Shown: one piece after another, positions 23,086 to 34,746 of the stretch
How the letters are laid out: every line of letters begins with the position of its first letter
Position numbering within the stretch: the first letter of the stretch is position 1
From: Zizania palustris
Taxonomy: Eukaryota > Streptophyta > Magnoliopsida > Poales > Poaceae
DNA: 64,000 nt
Assembly: GCA_019279435.1 (NCBI GenBank)
Contig: JAAALK010000079.1
Span: forward strand, 62,692,330 to 62,756,329
Reading direction: 5' to 3'
Made by a program: the position numbers and the translations under genes
The notes under the pieces: generated by a model
The model's database searches: none
Seen by the model: only the letters and a program-made list of their open reading frames with translations
Told to the model about the DNA's origin: nothing

Positions 23086-26000
23086 TCAAGATGTACTACG
23101 AGCAAAGTAGTCCCGAATTGTTCTCCTTTTCAGTGAAGGAGGCGGGCTTAGAACTGAAGAGGGGCTGTTCATTTGAACTTCTGGGCTCTTCCTGATTTCC
23201 AAGGTGTCCTCCTGAAACAACCCAAAGGCTCTCTTTTTTGCTGACTCTGGTGTGCCAAACTCCAGCACTCTGGGCTGAAGGGGAGATCGCGAACCATCTG
23301 CACTGATGCAGGGTGCAACATCGCTTGAAGTACTAGCTAACTCAGGGTCATGGCTAGCAGACAGGCATCCTGTGTTTGGCGCAATTATTCTCTTACGGAT
23401 GACAGTTGGGGAGCTTATGTTGGGGCAAACCCTTCTCTCAGGATTCCATACGCGAACCTGGCACACATTATTTAATGTTATCAGTGACTTTCTTAAAAAA
23501 AACTGAATTCCTGCGGCTCCACTATGTACATAATAGATCAAGCATGTAAGTTCTCCGGCAACATGTAGGTGCAATAGCGAAAGAAAAAGGAACATTCATC
23601 GAAGTTGCATTTGAACAAAAAATGCAAGGTTAACCAAGCAGACCCACCTTGGAATCATCAGATGATGTTGCTATCTTCCCAACCTCTGATGCACACCTGA
23701 AATCCATATTGAAAGTTCAACATGCGATAGTTCACAAGATTTCCATAAAAGCTGCCTTTGTGTGTAGATCGTACCAATCAACTGAAGTAGTTTCACCTTC
23801 ATGGCCTTCCAAAATTATAGGACCATTTTCAGGCCGATCCACCTGTGACAATGGAAATGTATTGGCATCAATAGAATGCAACAGAGCAGCTAATGCAGGT
23901 GCAGCAAGTACAAAATGCCAACAAAAGAAATCATCCAACAGGTACCTGCCACAAGTAAACATTGCCATCACTTGAACCACCTAGGATATGAGTACCATCA
24001 GGACTAATAGCAGACTGTACTTGACCAACATATCAGGTGTTATAAAATATACATGAAACTGCCCAAGCACAAATTAATTCAAAACAAGCCTGTCACTCAC
24101 TGACCTTGACAAAGAAAGACGCAATTTTGCTGCCTGTGTAAACCTTGATTGGGCCTTTGTCCGCATGGAGAACACTATACAAATATATCCTGAAAGGTTT
24201 ATACATGTCAAATGCAGCCTTCACCAGTGACATGTCAGTTTTGCAGTTATGTAATTGAGAGAGGTTACCTGTTATCCATGCATGACGCAGCAATATAAGC
24301 ACCATATGAGTCTTGAGACAAGCAAGAGATTCCATGTTTCACCCCCTCCTGAAACAAAGGATCAGTACGTCTTAAAATTGAGCTACCAGTATATTCTGTT
24401 GTGGTTGCTACCTGCTTACCAAAGGTTGTGTTGCTGCTTGAGAGCTTCTGTTGGAGACAGACAATTTAAGGTTCCGTGTATCCCATATCTTCACAACACT
24501 GTCAGGCATTATTGAAAATGAAACATTAATATTCTGTTAAGTACAACTGACCTACAAAAATGAGGTGCATTGTGTTCGAAGTAATATGTTCACAATTCAA
24601 ACTGTAAAAGTGGGTGATAAGTGCAGAACTGCATGGATGGGGAACAACATACTTGTCCGCAGCTCCAGAAGTAGCAATGGAGATATCATCTTTCAAATAA
24701 AGAACCGATGTGATACTTGTCGACGCCACCTAAAGATGACCAATATCAGCAAGTTAACCAAAGTAAAGGAATGGATGATCACACCCATAAAAATCATCCT
24801 ATGCAGATTCAATACCTTTGATCTAGACCTTGTTCGATTCATTTGCACAGGACTATGTGCTTGTTTGACAACAGCAGAAGACCTAACATGTGTCACATTC
24901 CAAATGAAGTAAGATCATTTAAAATTGATATTTTGTAATCACTGTAGTTGGAGGGGGAAATTTAGATTGCAAGCCAGGCAACATACATGAGACAAGATTC
25001 ACGATGACCATTTGGGTTTTTGGGATCACATCTTAGATCCCAAAGAGCAAAAGAACCATCCCTCGAACCAGAAACAATAAGCTCTGCACAGGCAATAAAC
25101 TCTTGAATGCATATTCCTAACAACTTTTGCATGCATAACGCATGAGCTATGAAGAATAGACACAGTTCATACTAACCTGGATTTGAAGAATGGCATGACA
25201 GCGTTTTCACGCTGCCGGTGTGTCCTGACAGAACACCAAGGCATTTCTTATCTTCAACGGTCCATATTTTTACCTGATACAGAATAAACAATCCGAATGA
25301 GATTTGCAAACAACCACTCAACCAATACATAAATATGACAATGCAGTAAAGGAATATAATTCGATCCTTTCAGATTGCTTACAGTCTGGTCACCTGAAGC
25401 AGTCAGTAATTGGGACCCCTCCTAAAAAATTACACAACAAAAGATGATATAACTGAATGAGGATTGGATATTAAAGTACAGAATTTATCACGTTTCAAGA
25501 ATTTAAGTATTGCAAGTAAGCGGTGTTACCTTGATCCAGCACACATCAAAGATTGCATTGTTGTGGGCAACCCAGTCGGACATATTCATTTCAGCTGCAA
25601 GGTCACGATTTCAGATTGGAACGAATCGAACAAAACAATCGATATGTGCCTCAAAAAACACCCAAAATCTCCATCCAACAGTGAGAAGGCTAGAACAAAG
25701 AGGGGAGATCAAAACGAACCTGACTCCTCGAAGTACGATGAATTGGAATTGGACGGGAGACGTCGGCGGGTGTCGTATAGGCCAACATACCCATCCTCGT
25801 CGGCTACCGCTAGAAAGTGAGAAATCCGCTCGAACTGAAATAAGGGGAGGGTTCATCGAACGATTGGTCTCGTCAAATCTAAGCGTTTCGATGTCGCAAA
25901 AAACGCGTGAAAACGAAGGGCGGGGGAAATCCCGAGGTCCGTGGGCGGGCGGGCGGGCGGCCAGGCTCACCTTGCAGAAGGAGATGGCGAAAGGTATGGC

Positions 26001-26177
26001 GGGGTCGCCGGCATGCTCGACGGAGATGACCCCGCTTCCGCGGCCGCCGGGGTCAGAGGAGAGATCCGCGAGGTACGGGAGCCGCGCCGCGCTGACGCGG
26101 GGCACCCTAGCGCCGCTGACCTCCCTGGCCCGGAGGCTCCCGAAGAACGACGGGGAGGGTCGCGGCCGCGTCGCCAT
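23086..26177 (-). CDS. CDT2: CDT2/Denticleless (DTL) WD40 substrate receptor of CRL4 ubiquitin ligase
   Basis: Fifteen exons read on the minus strand: 26177-25971, 25834-25720, 25594-25530, 25421-25383, 25273-25177, 25083-24987, 24882-24816, 24729-24653, 24498-24420, 24348-24269, 24189-24105, 24014-23946, 23842-23775, 23696-23648 and 23457-23086. They sum to 1566 bases with all phases consistent, giving 521 residues. WD40 repeats run from about residue 80 to 400 (ADEDGYVGLYD, GDQTVKIW, GSRDGSFALWDLR, NVVKIWDTR, SSDGNVYLW, DDSKVRVW). WDxR motifs in the DLR and DTR blades are the DDB1-binding type. The C-terminal tail is Ser/Pro-rich and ends RRTIRDYF-ARSTS, a PIP-box-like motif. CDT2 targets PCNA-bound CDT1 and other replication proteins for degradation in S phase and after DNA damage. 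One intron starts GTCAGT, chosen because it restores the family sequence FVKSAISPDG. Confidence 0.93.
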
Positions 26178-26481
26178 CGGACACGGGGCAGATCAGGACA
26201 CGGAGGTGGTCGAGGAGGCGCGAATCGGAGGGGAGGGGAGGGGAAGGGGGGGGTGCGAAATGGCGGGTGAGGTTTAAGATGAGTTTTGGTCGGAGGGAGG
26301 CGGCGCCGGCGGCGGGAAGAGTTTTTCGTAATCGCGCCGCGGGAACAAAAACAAGCCGCGAAAAACTCGGCGGCGACGCGACGCGGTGGCGCCGTTTCGT
26401 TTTGCCTCCTGGGATTTTATATTACAGCTCGCTGTTGTGTGGGGCCGCAATGACGTCAGAGTTCTAATGGTAATTATTATA

Positions 26482-26703
26482 CTCCTTCTGTCTACTTATT
26501 ACTTTTTACATAAATACCAACGATACATTAAATAGTATTATTATTGTATTTAATTTTTCATATATATTCATCCTAATTCACGAAATAGTAGTACTATTGA
26601 TGAAGCTTATTTAATAATTGTGTCTAGATAAACTACAAGCAGGTAAAATATTTTTGGGAAAAACTAAAAATGTAATAGGTAGAATATTTTTGGATAAAGG
26701 GAG
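26482..26703. mobile_element. Stowaway-like MITE in the CDT2 upstream flank
   Basis: 222 bp beginning CTCCTTCTGTC and ending AAAGGGAG, with TA on each side (26480-26481 and 26704-26705). TA duplication and CTCCYTYYGT ends are the marks of Stowaway (Tc1/mariner-derived) MITEs in grasses. Confidence 0.75.
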
Positions 26704-26884
26704 TATATCGTAGTCATCGTAATAACTATATTCTGACCACGCTACATCTGTTTTGACTTTTTACTGAAAGTTTGTTTATCAACGACTGGTTTGGTTTTGC
26801 GGAGTTACTGCCATTGTTTGCACAGATATATGTTCTTTTGCGTGACAAGTAATTCCATTTTGATGTTGAGGTTTTTTTTTACAT

Positions 26885-27770
26885 GGGCTTTAAGGTGTTG
26901 AATAAATGGGCTTGGCCCAAGTTTATTTGAAGAATAATTCCTGAAAAAATCTCAAAGGCCCATCATGTAGAGGGAGCATGTGAACCTTTAGTTTCACCTT
27001 GCTAGTTCTAGGAGAGGGAGACCAGCTTATAAGGGATGGTGCTCTCCTTGCAACTAGACCTATGTGGGTGAGAGGAGACTAGAGAAACACACGCGCTCGC
27101 TCGCTCGCCTCGCCGGGACGGGGGGCGCGGGCGCACAACATGCGCGTGAATGGTCCACCGAAATCGGCTCCGATTGCTTGCGCAGACACGGCTCCCTTTT
27201 GCAGTTCTGTTTTGCTGCTGGTGTTTTTTTTTTTGGAACGGACGGTTTCGATTCAACTTCTGAGCCATTACTAGTGGAGAACGTGGAGACGCCCTGATCA
27301 CACGTTTGTTTCTCCTCCACTAAAACCGAACCGCAACCCCTGTACACAGACAGAAGAACACTTGACGATCTCCTCTGTGTTGTGCTGTCTTTCGTAGTCT
27401 ACTCCGTTCTTCTCATCGGCGTGCACCGTTGAGCGGAAGAGCAGGTCCTCGGAACCCGTCGCCTTCGAGATCCTGCACCGGGAGAAGGCGAATAAGGTTT
27501 TTGGGAAGCGCTCTGCGCGACTGCTCGCATTCGTCCACCACGGCTCGTCTTCCTCTTCGCTCGAGTGCTGCCCGTCGTCGCTGTCGTCCGATACCGTGCA
27601 TCGTCGTCGTCGTATCAGTCCGATATGTTACTGCTCCAACTGTGAACATCCGGTACGTTCTTACTACGTTCGGTATACTATTCTTGTTCATGATTTATTT
27701 GTGGAATAAGTTAAAACTAATAGTGTTGTTATTTCAACATAAGGAAAGTACACAGACACCTCAGTAGAAA
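26885..27770 (+). mobile_element. Probable LTR retrotransposon leader or solo-LTR remnant
   Basis: The sequence has the feel of a cereal copia-type LTR: 'cttggcccaagtttatt', then 'accagcttataaggga' as a possible TATA region near 27023, then GC-rich transcribed sequence with 'tttttgggaagcgctctgcg'. No intact ORF, LTR pair or target duplication was found. The identification rests on resemblance I recall and is weak. Confidence 0.35.
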
Positions 27771-28995
27771 AAATTGAGCTGTTTAATGAGTGATCAGATC
27801 ATCAGGGAGTGTTCATTGATGAGTTGCTATTCCTATTCCGAATTCTGAGTCCTTGCTTGCCCTGTTGCCCATCTAGAGCTACACAACTCTCTATCAGAAC
27901 CTGACATCTCAGGTCCAGCTGGTACAGATTCAAGGTAATCTCTATGTCTTTATTTTATAATATAATGAATTTTACATGATAAAATATCAAATTATAATAT
28001 TAGATTGTAATAATGCGAGAGTTGAGAGTCGTACTACGAATATTCTTTCAAGGTTTTTTTGGTTTTTTTATCGAGCATGCCCTAAAAGTTGGGCTGGTTT
28101 TTCATCTGCCCATAAAAGTTGCCAAGTTGGTAAGCTTTTTCTGGGACGGATGTGGGCCTGCAACACATGTGGCATGTAGAGCATGATCGCAACTGACGTG
28201 CGAGCCGTACTTCAACGGCCCAGAACTCCGAATCATCCGTACCGTAGGCCGTAGCCTTATTTTCTCGTAACGATCCTGTAGCCGTAGGTGCATGGTGCAT
28301 CAATACGTGGCCCTACCCGATGAGCTTGCTGCAACATTGACAATGTAATCAACAGATGTGGCTGCAGGCAGGAGGCCCACACACCTGAAGCTATTAATTC
28401 TCGGAAACTGACGTGACAGATAGCCAAACCATCGTGCATCGTGTCCCCACAAATCACCGGTGGACAAATAATATTACTACCGAAGCTATTTACGGTAGTG
28501 GATTCATAACACTGCTTTCTAAAAATCTATATCAATTTTACAACTAAATAAAATACATTTTTTCAGTAGAGAATTTCTTTTCACTATTTCCTAGCTAACT
28601 AGTGTAATTAAATACAACTAGTTCTCATGAAATACTCTATATTTAATGAAATGATTTGGTTCTCAATGGACATTTCATCTGTCTTAGAAACGGGTTAACA
28701 CTATATCATGGTGATGACACTACTTCCTTCTTTTCCCTCATTAATTGAATGTTATGTCAGCAAAAATCTGATATGTCATGGTAATTAATACCATGAAATC
28801 TCTATTGTAAATAGCCTAATAAATTTGGCCAATACCAAAATGAATTATACGCTTCCGATGTAGCATAGAAAAACAAATCGTTTTAAATATGATTTTACAT
28901 ACCAATAAATTATTAATTAATGTGTATTTTTAATTTATTTCTATTAAATGGAATGTAGTAGTAAATAGTAAAGACAGATTACAAAAGGCTTTGTA
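27771..28995. other. Intergenic region upstream of adenylosuccinate synthetase
   Basis: AT-rich with no gene. 28270-28480 matches 36290-36455 in several blocks (tgcaacattgaca, gacgtgacagat, cgtgcatcg). A Stowaway-like right end, GGAGGGAGTAG, lies at 29000-29010, next to sequence shared with the region upstream of the first lipoxygenase gene. Confidence 0.5.
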
Positions 28996-29089
28996 TAGTG
29001 GAGGGAGTAGCCGCGGCACTCTACCCATGTCTGAAAGCAAGTTTAACCCGGGCGCGCAACGTTTCGGCCACGCCCCCCACTCGCACGCC

Positions 29090-31607
29090 ATGCCGTGCCG
29101 AGCGCCGAGGGCGGTGTCCTCCGTGTCCGCGGTTGCCGAGGAGTCGGCGGCGGCGGCCACGCCGGGGTGGCTGGAGCCGCTCAGCCAGGTGGTCGGGGTG
29201 CTGGGCACGCAGTGGGGCGACGAGGGCAAGGGAAAGCTTGTCGACGTCCTCGCGCAGCGCTTCGACATCGTCGCACGGTGTCAGGTCGCCCCCCCCCCCC
29301 CCTTCTCTCTCTCTCTCTCCCTCCCTCACGCCATTGTCATGTGTTCACTTGAATACTTATCAGTACATGAAAGCTGTTTATCTTCCGGCGCCATTCACGA
29401 AGGCCACCTTTGCAGCACTGCTACCACCATCTACTTCTGTACTTCGTAGCTAACAGTTACGCCTCCTTTGGATCACAAGAATTAGGAACCAGTTCAGTTC
29501 CAGCAGAAATTTGGAATGATCCCATGTTACGATTTACTAATGAGGCGGAATTGTCCAAAGCACGTTTCCAGATGATTTGAGCATCAGGCGTTGGCTCTTT
29601 GCTTTGTTTATGATGAAACAATTCGCACCAGGCATGGGTTTTGCTTTTACCATTGGTCCCGGGTTTTCTTGAATTGTGTGAAACCCTTCTCAGCATAGCC
29701 TTTTTGTTTCCTCATTCTTGAATGTATCATTCACTAATTTTTGTAGATGTATCATCATTAAGGAATAAGGATCACTGAACTATTCTAAGCAACCACAACC
29801 CATAAACTTTCCACATGTTCATATTTTGATGTCAAATCAATCTAACAAAATGGGATCATAAACCATCTGTTTGCTAAAAAGAGTGATATGTAGTTACACA
29901 ATCAAAGTAGTAACAGTAACAACTAATAACGCATTTTCTTCTGTTGTAAATTGCAATGGTGTTGCTTTATTTTTTACACAAGTAACTCCTGATGGGTCAG
30001 AGAAATGATCTTACAGGTCCATGAAAACCCTTGATTATATAAAACTCACCTCTTCTACTGTTCTTTATGCACTGATATATTTCTAGGATTTCTGTGTGCC
30101 TTAATGAAGTTGAGCCTTCTAAAGGTGGACATAGCACTAGACTTACTTCCCTGCAATAAGATTTGATTGTGTCTGCATTACCCTTTTAACTTGTAGGATG
30201 TTTCATGTTACTTATTAGGGTGGAGCTAATGCTGGGCATACTATATATAATTCAGAGGGAAAGAAGTTCTCGTTGCATCTTGTTCCATCTGGCATCCTTA
30301 ATGAGAGCACACAGTGTGTCATTGGTAACGGAGCAGTAGTTCATCTTCCTGGGTTCTTTAAAGAAATCGATGGGTTGGAATCGAATGGGATATCCTGTGA
30401 AAGGAGAATTTTAGTCTCAGATCGTGCCCATCTTTATTTGATTTTCATCAAATTGTCGACGGGTTTAGAGAGGTAGAGCTTGGAAATTCTCTCATAGGAA
30501 CAACGAAGAGGGGAATTGGGCCGTGCTATTCGAACAAAGTTACAAGGAATGGACTTAGGGTCAGTGACCTACTGCATATGGATACCTTTGGCTCCAAACT
30601 CAATACCCTACTGAGAGATGCAGCTCTGCGCTTTGAAGGATTTGAATACAGTAGCAAGACCCTCAAAGAGGAAGTTGACAAGTACGAGAAGTTTGCCGAG
30701 CGTCTAGGGCCTTATATCACTGACACCGTGCATTTCATGAATCAGTCAATTTTGCAGAAGAAGAGAATACTGGTTGAAGGGGGTCAAGCCACCATGTTAG
30801 ATATTGACTTTGGCACATACCCATTTGTCACTTCCTCGAGTCCGTCAGCTGGTGGTATTTGCACTGGCCTTGGTATTGCTCCAAGAAGTATCGGCGATCT
30901 CATTGGAGTGGTTGGTTCAACTGTCTTTCTACTGCTTCCAATTCTTATTTTCTCTTCTCCATTAAACCTGAAACATTTCTGTATGCAGGTGAAAGCTTAC
31001 ACAACCAGGGTTGGCTCTGGTCCATTCCCAACAGAAGTGTTGGGTAAGACTGGTGATCTGCTCCGTGCTTCAGGAATGGAGTTTGGGACAACGACTGGTC
31101 GGCCAAGGCGCTGTGGCTGGCTTGACATGGTTGCACTCACGTACTGCTGTCAAATAAACGGCTTCTCATCTTTAAACCTGACCAAACTCGACGTGCTGAC
31201 TGGTCTCAAGGAAGTAAAGCTGGGAATTTCATATTGTACTGAAGATGGTAACACGATCCAATCGTTCCCGGCAGACCTTGATCTTCTGGAGAAAATGAAG
31301 GTAAGGAAGAACAGTTGATCCTGTTCTTCTACTCATCTCATGTCGTAATTCAGGCAACATATGGAAGCTCTAAGGCACTCGATGTGGCTCTTGCCGCTTG
31401 ATGAAAGTTCTTGCTGGTCTCTCTGTGTTGATATAGGTCAAATATGAGGTCCTACCTGGGTGGGAGGATGACATTTCCTCGGTAAGAATCTACAGTGAAC
31501 TCCCAGGTGCTGCTCGTCGGTACGTGGAGAGGATAGAGGATCTGGTTGGTGTCCCAGTCCATTACATTGGCGTAGGGCCTGGCCGTGATGCTCTCATATA
31601 CAAATAG
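29090..31607 (+). CDS. PURA2: Adenylosuccinate synthetase (plastid type), frameshifted in exon 2
   Basis: Exons 29090-29284, 30219-30910, 30989-31300 and 31437-31607 encode a full adenylosuccinate synthetase, which joins IMP and aspartate using GTP in AMP synthesis. Family marks are the P-loop-like GTQWGDEGKGKLVD, GGANAGHT at the exon 1/2 join, ILVEGGQATMLDIDFGTYP, TTGRPRRCGWLD and the C-terminal GVGPGRDALIYK. The Ala/Ser/Arg-rich N-terminus (MPCRAPRAVSS...) fits a transit peptide. Exon 2 is 692 bases where the flanking phases demand 693. The frame is lost after RILVSDRAHL, at a T-run at 30433-30435, and a stop follows at 30474-30476; downstream of the lost base the family sequence resumes in the next frame. 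Without the lost base the product would be about 456 residues. Either this allele is broken or the base is an assembly error. An in-frame ATG at 29027 is a possible alternative start. Confidence 0.9.
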
Positions 31608-32076
31608 GACACTTACGCGTACCTCCTATCAGATTCTTCATTTAGGGCAACATTTTTTTCTTTTTTGTGTGTTTTAACTAATAAGAAAGACATTGTTTGG
31701 CTGGACTCTGGAGTGTATAAACCTTGAAATATTGGAGGCCGTGAGGGTGTAGGAATTCCGACATCCTTTGAAAAATGAGGTTCAAGTGCAATCTCCATTG
31801 TCCATTGGATATTCTTTTAGGTATTACTCCATACAAGATTACTGGAATTTTGAGATATTAAGGTTAAGGGTGCCATATTTAGGGCCAATTCCAAGATACA
31901 CTACTTAGTGCCGCATTCCATTCCAATATGACAATAATGTTGGATCTTATCAGGAATATGGAAAAGAAAACAACACAATCACTCACATGATACCAGAGCT
32001 AAAAATAAACTTGGTAAATCACCAGAACCCGTTGAGATTAAAAATAAAAAACAATGGCTGTACCTAGAAGTTGCCT
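31608..32076. other. Convergent 3' region between adenylosuccinate synthetase and NAA20
   Basis: 3' UTRs of two convergent genes probably occupy most of this. Nothing else is supported. Confidence 0.5.
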
Positions 32077-34746
32077 TCAATCATATTCAAGTTCATCGGG
32101 TGTAATCGGTTTCTTGAGTGGAATGATGGACTTCTTTTCAACATCTTGTGACAAAGCCTTTCTCATATCTAAGCAAAAACAAGGGCAGAAGTGAGCAATA
32201 CCATCAGAGTAATAATTTGATTATGACACAACATAAGGAGTTAGCACTGTGGAAATGCTTACCAAGGCCATCTTCTTCACCTGAGTAGTAGCGGAGCACT
32301 CTTCGATAAACTACATAGCCAAGCTATGGAAACAAGGAAGGTAATTTGATAAGTTCACTTGGGTTAGTGTTATTTTGTATTCAGAATTTCAAATATAAAC
32401 CCTATGCTGCAACCTACATACAGGGATTGTCGATTTCGTTGGAAAAACATTAAAACAATTTCTGCTGTCCAGTATATAAAACAAAAGATCGACCATTTGC
32501 TGTCCAGTATATAAAACAAAAGATCGACCATTGGCATATAAATTCAGAATGTAAGCCACTTGATCAAGAAATTTGTAAAAAAAATGTACCTTTTCATACA
32601 TCCTTATCGCGGGCATGTTAGATGCTCTTACGAAGAGATCCACAAAGTAGGCCTTATCCCTGACATGATAATCATTTATAGCGTAATATTAGTGTCATAA
32701 CCAGCATGATAACACCAATCATGAAGTCATAAAATTGAAAATGAATAGCACGTTAGCAAAGCGATAAGTAAACCACAATAGGAAATTAAGACAGGTCAAT
32801 ATGTTTAATTAAAGCATCCAATTCTAAGGTTTAAGAGATCTGGTGCGTAGTGGAAGGAAATACCTGGGAATTACTCTTCAAAATTCTACGGGCATAAAAT
32901 TGTACAAAGAGCTAGCAAACCAGAATAGTAATATCACTACCATCTTACCACTGACCACTCTAGAATTTTTAGCTTGCGATGTTTCTATTATAGGTTGATA
33001 TAATTAGTGCCTCCATCGAAAATACAAGGCATATAATTTGAGAAGATCTTCTAATATTCACAAGGCTTGCATGTCGGTTTAATGGGGGGTCTCCAACCAT
33101 GCACCTGCTTATCTTTCCTCACTTCCTCAGTATGCAATTGTAATCCAGACAAAGTAATCCCTCATCCCCCCAAGCAATCATGAGGGTACATAACATAAGT
33201 CATTTCCTAGCATGCGGTGCAATCTTATCACCTCTTTAATACGTGCAAGGGCATGCCCTATATTAATCAACAGTGGAAGTACTACGCCTCTCACTTGGTC
33301 AGCCATCAGCCCCACAGGAAACAAAAAGGACTCTCAAACTTGAACTAAGTTGGTCGTAACTGGACAGGGATAAATTCCTTGGTCTAGTTATCAAAATTCG
33401 AAACCTACAATGACGATACATAAACTTCAACCAGTAGTGATATCACACAAAAAGGAATATCGGTAATGGAAGACTGTATTGAAAAGGAATTCGGAAAGAA
33501 AATAAAAGATTGAAGAAAATTTGATCATATAACAATTGACTATACATAATGGGCACACAACATCCAACAGTTAGCAGGACAATTTTACAACCACTAAACT
33601 ACTGTGAAGGTACAATCAAAGCATAGTCAGGATACTTACATCTTATCACTGATTTCCTCCAGCAGGTTCATAAGCTTTTTGGCTAACTTCTGCCTACGAA
33701 ATTCTGACGCAATTGACACTGCTGTAACATGTCCATGCCAAGATTCACCTTGTCCTTCAACCTTACCCATGACTGCAACAGACAAACACACCCAACAAAA
33801 TGAATGACCATAAACTAAGAGAAAGTGGATGGGGAAGAAATGGCAGATATAACAAAACGGAGCAAACATAATGCTAGAAATTTCTTAGCAATACATAAGA
33901 TTTGGGGTCAATTGACCTCCACAGCCTTTTACAGTATATATATATAATGATAGATATTACAGAAATTCTGTAGAATATTTAAAAATGATAATTCATCCCA
34001 CTGGGTAAATTTTCTCAATCCTCTAAGATTGCATTCAGCACTAATAAAAGGGACAAAAGAGTAACTTTTATTCTCATAACAGCAACATGCTCAACTACTC
34101 CCAATTAAAAGTTTGAGCCGTAGCCTGTCATTCTGAATAGCCTTCAGCTTCAAGTACCAGTGTTTTGCCCTTCTCTGAGAGGCAAATAGCAAGTCCTGAC
34201 CGGCAAACAAACACCATCCACTTTACCAAGATTCCACTAGACACTACTGGTACCTCCACAAATCATTGTTTGCGTGCAAAGCATACTCCAAGCTGATACT
34301 GTGATGCTTAATGCTTTAAACCCCTAATTTCTCAACTCCACAGAGTAAAATATAGGGTTTACTCAACAACTTCAGTGAATCTAACAAGGCGCATAATAAC
34401 TAGCAAGAAGAAACATCTGGCAAATATGCACAGAACCAGACGACCAAGGGTACGAAACATACTGTATCCCATGACGCGGTCCCGTGGGGTGACGGCGGCG
34501 TGGAAATAGTCGGGCCAACGAGCCATGTACGTCATGTAGAAGGCCATGTTAAACTGCGGCAAGCGAATCAAACGGGTTAGGTTGGGGGCAGGGGACCAAC
34601 GGAAGCCACGCTGCGCTCACACTAAGAAATGAGGAGGAGGAAGAAAGGGATTAGGGCGGCTTACGGTCTCGGTAAGGTGGTCGAGGTTGACGGAGGAGAA
34701 GCGGAGGAAGGAGGTCGTCGCAGCAGAACCGCCGGATGGTCGTCAT
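32077..34746 (-). CDS. NAA20: NAA20, catalytic subunit of N-terminal acetyltransferase NatB, with a frame-shifting 4-bp duplication in exon 1
   Basis: Exons on the minus strand: 34746-34665, 34553-34463, 33772-33640, 32659-32590, 32323-32263 and 32168-32077. Exons 2-6 read cleanly: FNMAFYMTYMARWPDYF, then MGKVEGQGESWHGHVTAVS, the acetyl-CoA loop RRQKLAKKLMNLLE, DLFVRASNMPAIRMYEKLGY and the C-terminus TPDELEYD. NatB acetylates proteins starting Met-Asp/Glu/Asn/Gln as they leave the ribosome. Exon 1 starts MTTIRRFCCDDLL but is 82 bases where phase requires 78. The extra four are a perfect tandem copy of AGGA (plus strand, 34705-34712). As given, translation leaves the family frame after residue 13 and reaches a stop at the start of exon 2. 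Without the duplication the protein would be the usual 174 residues. Re-initiation at MAFYMTYM would lose the first helix. Confidence 0.92.
32463..32532. repeat. 35-bp perfect tandem duplication in a NAA20 intron
   Basis: Two identical 35-bp copies, 32463-32497 and 32498-32532, starting tgctgtccagtatataaaac, lie in the intron between exons 4 and 5. Perfect identity implies a recent event. Confidence 0.95.

Noticed and set aside
25950..26270. Plus-strand GC-rich ORFs over the CDT2 first exon
   Set aside because: They are antisense shadows of the CDT2 coding exon, whose 15-exon model is consistent in phase and family sequence.
27413..27767. Ser/Arg-rich ORFs near 27.5 kb
   Set aside because: They are probably retrotransposon leader sequence; no gag or pol motif is present.
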